This document shows, one piece after another, positions 57,647 through 64,000 of a stretch of 64,000 bases of DNA. The stretch is from Gonapodya prolifera JEL478 (taxonomy: Eukaryota; Monoblepharomycota; Monoblepharidomycetes; Monoblepharidales; Gonapodyaceae). The first letter of the stretch is position 1, and the number at the start of each line of letters is the position of its first letter. The stretch is taken from contig KQ965811.1 in assembly GCA_001574975.1 (NCBI GenBank), positions 1 to 64,000 of the forward strand. Reading direction: 5' to 3'. A program made the position numbers and the translations under genes. The notes beneath the pieces are model-generated. The model made no database searches and was not told where the DNA came from. It saw only the letters and a list, made by a program, of their open reading frames with translations.

Positions 57647-59501
57647 TCACGCGCCTCCCCACGACGACCCCTGGTTATCCTGGTACTGCTGCGGTGGTTG
57701 GGGCAACGGCGGCCGGGGCAAGGACGACATGTTGTTCCGCCGCGGTGGAGGTGAGGGCATGGACACCATATCGTCCGCCGGAGGCATCTGCGATCGTCGG
57801 CGCTCGTTCCCCCCGGCAGCGAAAGACCGAGGCCGGTCCGGGTTCATCCCAGCCGGGGCCGAGGGCGGGCGACGCGGGGAGTCGCCGTAGTCGTCCCCTC
57901 CGCCGCCGTTGTGTTGTGCGAACGACGTCGCGGGGCGTTGCTGTGGGGGGCTCGTCCGGGGCGGACCTGCGACGTCTCCTCCTCCGCCGTACGCACCGGC
58001 CACGGAACGGGGCCGGTCCTGGGCGCGCATATCCGGAGATCTGGACGGCTGGGTTGTTTGCCCACCTGTCTGCTGGTAGTACGCTGCGGCCGTGGCGGGG
58101 CGCTGTTGCGGTGGGGGGGATTGCTGCGGGTTGGCGTTGTAGGCGCCGTGGGAGGTTGCAGGGCGTGGGCCGAGCGGGCTGGACGAGCCGCTGCCGCTGC
58201 CGTGGTAGGCCTGCGACGACGCGGGGCGCTGCTGGTGCATGCTGGGAGCGCCGAACGCTCCTGCTGCGTTTGGAGGCTGCGGGAGGGATTTCTGGCCGGC
58301 ACCTCCGTAGGCGCCCTGGGCGGCGGGGACGTCGGGCAGGGGAGGTCGACGCGCTCCGGGGCTTCCCATGGGGGTCTGTGTGGGTGATGTGGCCTTGCTG
58401 GGAGCGCGGGAGGACATCTCGTAGTCTGTGTTAGTTGGGACGGCTTGGTATGGGCTTCCGGTCTTGGGAGAGGTGGGAGAGCGACGTTCCTTCTTGTGAG
58501 GTAGGATGTCGGGGGTGTTAGCGCGTTTCCAGTTATCTGTAATGGGGCGTGAATGCATGCATGAGCGTTTGACACAAACAATTAGGATCAAAATAATGAG
58601 GGACACACCTTCCATCCGTTTCCGCCTCCGCAACATGATGAGAGCTGCAGCCAGCATCACAGCGGCTAGGACTGCAACGATGGCGCCTCCGATGACTCCG
58701 GCGAGGGCAACGGGGTCGGTCGCTGGTGTCGTAGTTTTGACATTGTTCGGGGACCCGGACCCGGTTGTTGCGGAGGTTCCAGCGGCAGTGGTCGTCTGGG
58801 CTCCGGCACTCCCAGTCGCAAGAAGACTTGAAGATTTAGGACAGGCGGCCTGAACGGCGGGGAGACTGTCCTGGCATGCAACAGGGATGTTGTTTGCGCA
58901 TGCGGAAATCCCGGGATTGGTGTTGTTGTAGCTCAACAGACAGGTGGTCAGGGACTGTGGAAGCAAGCCATCGACACTGCCCGTGAGGTTGTTGCCGTGT
59001 ATGTCCAGCCGAACGAGGTTTGTAAGCATGGACAAGTCGGGAACGGCTCCTGTCAACANNNNNNNNNNNNNNNNNNNNNNNNNNNNNNNNNNNNNNNNNN
59101 NNNNNNNNNNNNNNNNNNNNNNNNNNNNNNNNNNNNNNNNNNNNNNNNNNNNNNNNNNNNNNNNNNNNNNNNNNNNNNNNNNNNNNNNNNNNNNNNNNNN
59201 NNNNNNNNNNNNNNNNNNNNNNNNNNNNNNNNNNNNNNNNNNNNNNNNNNNNNNNNNNNNNNNNNNNNNNNNNNNNNNNNNNNNNNNNNNNNNNNNNNNN
59301 NNNNNNNNNNNNNNNNNNNNNNNNNNNNNNNNNNNNNNNNNNNNNNNNNNNNNNNNNNNNNNNNNNNNNNNNNNNNNNNNNNNNNNNNNNNNNNNNNNNN
59401 NNNNNNNNNNNNNNNNNNNNNNNNNNNNGAGCAAGGACAGCGACTCCAGCTGCAATCATCGTCCGTCTCCGCGCCATCGCCGGTGTCTTCCGTGCAACCA
59501 T
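57647..59501 (-). CDS. Plant-type LRR receptor-like membrane protein (3), Gln/Pro-rich tail
   Basis: Exons 59501-58609 (with a 370-N gap) and 58536-57647, 72-nt intron. ATG 59501 begins a signal peptide (MARRRTMIAAGVAVLA after a short N-region). After the gap: LTGAVPDLSMLTNLVRLDIH, GNNLTGSVDGLLPQSLTTC, then Cys-flanked NPGISACANNIPVAC. The Thr/Ser stalk leads to a membrane helix (LAGVIGGAIVAVLAAVMLAA). The tail of about 300 residues has repeated QQRPAT phrases (MHQQRPASSQA, PPPQQRPATAAAYYQQ, SPPQQRPATSF) and ends QGSSWGGA. No kinase. It is a paralogue of the two plus-strand receptors. The frame requires the true gap length to differ from 370 by one modulo three. Confidence 0.82.
59059..59428. 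other. Assembly gap (370 N) inside LRR region
   Basis: Run of N covering the N-terminal cap and the first repeats of the third receptor gene. Confidence 0.99.
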
Positions 59502-60694
59502 CAAATGTGGCGCCCGCGAGTTCGAAGCCTTTTTCCGTCCGCCTTGGTCACCAGTGGCGGTGCCTCACCCAACCAAACCTGCCTCGGGCTTTCCGCGGTT
59601 GACAACGCTTGCAGATTCTAAAAGTTGAGTGTCTCAGACTCTTCACCAATAGGATGTGGTCTCTTTTGTCAACTGTGGCTCTTGGGTACTTCCTCACGTC
59701 GCCCTTTAGCTTCAATTGCACAGTGACGTTGGTATTCCTGAAGATGAGATGAATCAAAGAAAATTATACTGGCGAACTGGATGTGGAAGAACCGTTTACT
59801 GAGGGTGTTTTGCACATGGTGGGCAGCACTACCAAGAGTCTTTGTACCGATCAATTTCGTTACAAAAGGACAAAATGAGTTGAAAACAATTTCTCAAATG
59901 GTGGTATCTATCAAAACGTGCAAGTTTGCGTCAGGGAAACGGGGAAACATGCTAACGTCCTCTGTGCAGGATGCAATCATGAAGGGAAACTGAAAATTTA
60001 ATGGTCACCACCAACCCCCTTTGGTCCTATCACCAGCTCACCCGAAGCAATAACTTGTAGCAAGAAATTGTATTCGACTTTCAATGACGCCGTTTCGAGC
60101 TGAGGCGCGCTCTGCGGTGACAAAAGCGTGTACAAAGTCCTTGAGCAGCTGTTTCTCGCAACATGTCACCTTTCCCAACCAGTGAACACACGGTCCCACG
60201 CAGTGCAAACTGGTTGAACACGAGGAGGTCTCCCTTTACACTGTCGCACGTGCGCCATTGGTCCACTGTGTCATCACCACGGGGAACACAACTGCAGGGT
60301 TGCTCTTTAGTCTTTCGATACCGCATGTGCACTGCTCGGTGTAGTGCCTCCGATGTGTCATGGAATTTCCGGTTCCCAAATGCCCAAATTGCGGGTACTA
60401 TTGAGTATGCCCCGATTGCGACGATGTGGAGGATGATAGTGAGGAGGTGGAGCACATGTGGTCGATGCACTGTGAAGTTGCTTTTTGTTTGGTGGTAACT
60501 CTTCACGGAAGTGCGACGGAATGCTTAGCGCTTTCTTTCAGTGGTGGGCAGTAGATCGTACCTCGTGAACATTTGACCAAAAATATGGTCTAGACAGGTC
60601 AAAGACTGGCGTTACAAACTAACTTGCAGGAATTTATTGATTGTCTTATGTAGAGTGAAGAACCGTTTGCCAAGTTATAACACGCGACGGCCGA
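59502..60694. other. Spacer without a confident gene
   Basis: Weak overlapping frames on both strands near 60080-60510 and nothing recognisable elsewhere. It lies between the third receptor and the next minus-strand gene. Confidence 0.4.
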
Positions 60695-61986
60695 TCATGG
60701 AGTCATTTCGCCCATTCCGTCATCTTTCCCCACGTCCTCGACCTCCACCACTTCTCGCGCAAACCCCGATTGTTTCAGTGCAACTGCAATTGAGTCAAGT
60801 GTTTGTAAGAGCTTGCTGTTCTTTCTCACCCATTGCAGATTTCAAAAGAGCTCACCACGATAAGCCACCCGGGAAGAAGTGCCAGCTCCTCTGTTCGTTG
60901 GTTGGGGTTGAGGAAAGTATCCAGCCGAGTAGCGTCTCCCGCCACGAACTTTGGTATTCTGACGGATAGAGGGCTCGACAATTAAGCTTCCCGCTGACAG
61001 GTCCATGGGAGACATCCCAACGTCTTGACGAACGCTGGGCAGAGATGGGATCGGATAGGCGAGGAGACGTTCGGCAAGGCGGAGCAGCTCGGCTGAAGTT
61101 TGATCAGCAACGACGACGTAACGTCCGTTCCAGCCACAAGACAGAGAACTCACCAAAATCTTCTTGTGCGACCTGTGATTCGGAGAGTCCGAGTAACTCA
61201 AACAGCTGTTCTCGTTTTTCGGAGTCTGACAAACATGTATTCTCCCGAAGCTGTGGGTGTTGGGGCCAAAGTTTTAGTTTGTTTTTGTTCGAATGTCTTT
61301 AACAGTGGTAGAAGCTTGACCTGACTCGTCACTTACGAAGCCAAGCGATGTCACTACTCCGTGATGTAAGTCTTCGTCCGGACTGTCCTGGGCAAGGATA
61401 CGGCGCAACATGTCGACGTATGCATTCAAAATCTTGATCATGGAGAGGTGATTCACGTGCATTTTAAGAAGTCATTCGTTGACTGAAGACGTAAGCACGG
61501 AGTTAAAGCTCACTTGGCGTTGGTTTTCCTCAGAGTAGGTCTGCCAACTCGACCTTTGTAATGCTCGTCGAGCATTTGCGCGTGCGCTCTGAAGTGACGC
61601 ATGGCCAAAACTGCCTGTTGTTGGCCCTTCCACTGACTGATTGCTCTCCAAGTGTTCCATTCCCTCGACGTCTCTCGGCCTCCCAAAAGCTTCCATCGGT
61701 AGGCTTCGATGACCTTGTTGATCCCAATCTTCTCGCCGCACCTGTGATTCAGCCATGGCCAATTCAGTCTTTGCATCAATATGAGTAGCACGAGACCCGA
61801 AATCGGCGGGGTTGACTGTGTCGTCCAATCAAATAAGGGGACAAATGTGCAAGGACTGCGGAAGTACATCCCTAACCCACACTTTCCAGCAAGACTCGTG
61901 GCGAATCCAGCTCCTACGTAAAGCAGCTGTGCATTCGGATCGAGCTCAAGGTCTTCGCCGTGGCCGTGCGTGGTTCGTACCGACAT
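60695..61986 (-). CDS. Hypothetical protein, six exons, 271 aa
   Basis: Exons 61986-61918, 61741-61514, 61432-61337, 61250-61154, 61092-60856 and 60783-60695 join with all phases correct into 271 residues from ATG 61986 (MSVRTTHGHGEDLELDP). The N-terminal third is polar (RREDWDQQGHRSLPMEAFGR, SARANARRALQRSSWQTY). A helical middle follows (LNAYVDMLRRILAQDSPDED, REQLFELLGLSESQVAQEDF, ELLRLAERLLAYPIPSLPS). The C-terminus is basic then acidic (VRGGRRYSAGYFPQPQ, EVVEVEDVGKDDG). No signal peptide, membrane helix or known domain was seen. The gene is well formed, so an expressed protein is likely; function unknown. Confidence 0.7.
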
Positions 61987-62057
61987 TTTGTGGGTGAGTC
62001 ACTCACCATTCGGGCTGAAAAACCTGCACCCACCATATCACTCTTCGCAGAAATACA

Positions 62058-62636
62058 TGGCCTCCTTGTCGCTTTCTTTGCTCCCGTGAGAAACCACCAT
62101 CGCCATTGCTTCTTTCCTCCCGGTTCGGTCAAAGATTCGTCTTGCCAACACCGCCAAATCAATGCGCAGCCTTCTCCGCATCCCTCTTCTCTGGCAGGAT
62201 GTCGACTTTTCAGAGCATGGGCGGGTATGAGAGATTCATTGGACTCTTGGCGAGCTGGGTTCTGCCATTGTCGGACGTGGGACCATCGTCCCAGACACTT
62301 GTGGCAGGCAACTTCAGGAGGGTTGTACTGGATAAAACGGCGGTAACCACCTGGACTGTAGCGAGGCTTCTTCTTCAACGGGAACTGGTTAGCCAATCCA
62401 TCAGTGGCTGTCGCAAAGTCTTATTTCACGTACTGGCAGAACTTCTGGAATTGCGTGAACCCCAGCCGAACTATATGGGGCCCCTACCGCCAGTAGAAAG
62501 TACTGAATTGCGGCTTTGTGTTCTGCAACCGGAATGTACCAACTACAGCCCGGAGGAGCTTCCAGAATTTGATGCCCGCATTCCCCTACTAACCGCCCAA
62601 CGGATGCAGCGTTTGACATGTTTCCAAATTTCGTAA
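62058..62636 (+). pseudogene. F-box/LRR family copy 3, broken by a stop
   Basis: ATG 62058 opens MASLSLSLLP, then a TGA where the sister copy has CGT (Arg), then ETTIAIASFLPVRSKIRLAN, TAKSMRSLLRIPLLWQDVDF, an F-box. The LRR-like part continues in another frame: YERFIGLLASWV, VAGNFRRVVLDKTAVTTWTV, ARLLLQRELVSQSISGCRKV, FHVLAELLELREPQ, and a longer C-terminal tail to 62636. An intron could explain the frame change near 62220, but not the early TGA. Confidence 0.6.
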
Positions 62637-62929
62637 AAGTTATTCCAACTGTTTGGAGTCAATGTGGACAGTGCAAGAACTTGGAGGACCCTCTACACAG
62701 TCAGCATGACTGGGTGAAGAAGTCCTTTACTCGGATGGACACTTCCATTGTGACGGTACTGTCACTGAGGAGTATGGGTCAATGTTAGGATAGGGTAGAA
62801 TGAGTGTATATTGATTGGATTGGTCTTGTTCTACCCGAGCTATGGACTTTAAATAGTGCGAAACCCGATAGTGGGGGTCGTGCGTCAGGGGTCCGCCCTC
62901 GGCGTACGCCCCACGGTCCAACTTGCAAA
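62637..62929. other. Spacer, no gene seen
   Basis: Short stretch 3' of the third F-box/LRR copy with normal CpG content in its last 80 bases (for example near 62880-62920). Confidence 0.4.
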
Positions 62930-64000
62930 TCAGGTCAGCTTTGCACTGGCCATTTGGAGGAGTGCTGTGCGGAATCTTCAAGGACATGTGACACTGGGTT
63001 ACACTGCCAAAAATGTCTCAAGGACATGACTGGCTGCTCCAGGTTTAAGTGCAAGAGGCTGTTGTGCCCTGGAACAAGTCTGGGAGAGAGAGTTTCACAC
63101 ATGAAAACAGGCCTTGAAGACTCAGTAGATGCAAATATTTCTGAAGATGAAGGCTCAGCCAGGTTGGTGGATTGCAAGGGAGGGAGGACTCTGGTTCTGA
63201 AGAAAATGATGCAGATGAGGCTTGGTCAAATGTAATGAACATGGGGACTCTGCGTCTGAAGAAGATGAGGCACAGGAACACTTGGGTTAGATAACAGTTG
63301 ACTAGATGTTGCCAAGGACTCTGGCCTCTCAGACAAAGGAGATGTCATCTTGAGGGTGGATTAAGGGCATGGGTATTGAATGTGTGAGCTGTGTGTGAAT
63401 ACCGCATCCTGTGGGACCCTGACAGTTTCAGAGGTGCAAATGAACTTTTTAAATGTTGCCAGAATGATGTTTGTCATGTAAAACTGCTGATATACTTTCT
63501 GTACTAGAAAGTGGAGCAAATTATTATCCAATTGCCACTTTGTTTGCTGCTTCTTGTGTGCAGGTGATTACTATAGAAATAGTGCAGCCAGTTCAACTGA
63601 CAAAAGAAATCTCCAAATTCCAAGTGTTTCCAGTTGTTATGGCATTGCTATCAGCTGTTGTCCCTTCCAAGATGTGCTTGGGGGTGCAATTCTCTAGGAG
63701 GAGCTGGACTTCTTGTAGTACAGCTCAATCCTAGGAGACACACAGTTTAATGTCTTGGTTGGTCTCATGTCTGACTAGGTGAAGGAATCCTGCAAATTGA
63801 TGGACACGTGAGCACCCAAATCCTTGGGCAAAAATCTGGAGCAGCTGCAGCACATAGAAAAGGTCATTTTGGACATTACAGAAGCAACTCATGTCACTGC
63901 TCCTCAATGCTTTGTACTTCTTGATTGCCAACTATGCAAACTTGACACTGGATGAGTTCACAGCTGGACCATGTGGGAAGATGAAGGGGGAACAGTTCCA
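62930..64000. other. CpG-depleted tract, origin unknown
   Basis: I count only four CpG dinucleotides in about 1,070 bases, while TG and CA are abundant. A plus-strand frame to 63235 (TGHLEECCAESSRTCDTGLHC) and short minus-strand frames near 63731-63931 give no recognisable family. The contrast with the CpG-rich neighbourhood suggests old, methylated repeat DNA; the tract continues past the window edge. Confidence 0.6.

Noticed and set aside
61740-61830. NPADFGSRA on the minus strand, reminiscent of retroelement polyproteins
   Set aside because: The phrase lies in an intron of a complete six-exon gene whose phases all match; no further element features are nearby.
1-64000. Search by eye for CRISPR arrays, rRNA, tRNA and bacterial operon features
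   Set aside because: No regular short repeat-spacer array, rRNA core sequence or convincing tRNA cloverleaf was seen, and the intron-rich genes are eukaryotic.

Overview
The window reads as nuclear DNA of an early-diverging, probably zoosporic (chytrid-like) fungus. Genes are dense, on both strands, and split by many short GT-AG introns (about 45-80 nt is typical). The recognisable genes are eukaryotic and fit a fungus: a V-ATPase c'' proteolipid, a Crp1/Mdg1-type CBM48 protein, a TMEM120 homologue, a transcription-type cyclin and a TKL kinase fused to Sel1 repeats. The species cannot be named from the sequence. Three runs of N (704, 62 and 370 bases) and single Ns mark it as a draft scaffold. 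Exon borders given below were worked out by eye from splice signals and reading-frame continuity; no transcript data were available.

Layout. 1-9.1 kb: a cyclin-box gene running off the left edge (-), a CBM48 protein ending in a CaaX box (-) next to an orphan exon ending in a membrane segment, a single-pass membrane protein (+) and an ankyrin/SH3 protein (+). 9.1-12.4 kb: poorly coding DNA with a field of degenerate TCAGAAT words. 12.4-19.2 kb (-): an IRG-like GTPase, a small hypothetical gene and two tandem paralogues sharing an almost identical C-terminal motif. 19.8-24.1 kb (-): one very large disordered protein, broken by the 704-base gap. 26.9-28.5 kb (-): a small gene and its decayed neighbour copy. 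29.1-39.8 kb: VMA16 (+), TKL kinase-Sel1 (-), TMEM120 (-), two small membrane proteins placed head to head, and a secreted cysteine-containing protein (-). 40.9-59.5 kb: three single-pass receptors with plant-type leucine-rich repeats (two +, one -), two of them preceded by decayed repeat arrays, and three F-box/ankyrin copies of which one looks intact. 56.4-62.6 kb: three damaged F-box/LRR copies around a well-formed six-exon hypothetical gene. 62.9-64.0 kb: a sharply CpG-depleted tract.

How the genes relate. VMA16, TMEM120, the cyclin and the CBM48 protein are housekeeping or signalling genes. The other recognisable genes are of types linked elsewhere to recognition and defence: an IRG-like GTPase, a non-RD TKL kinase, LRR receptors without kinase domains, and a locally duplicated F-box/ankyrin family. 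That they form one system is only inference. CpG to TpG/CpA differences between repeat copies, and the CpG-poor right edge, suggest that repeated DNA here decays through cytosine methylation or a RIP-like process.
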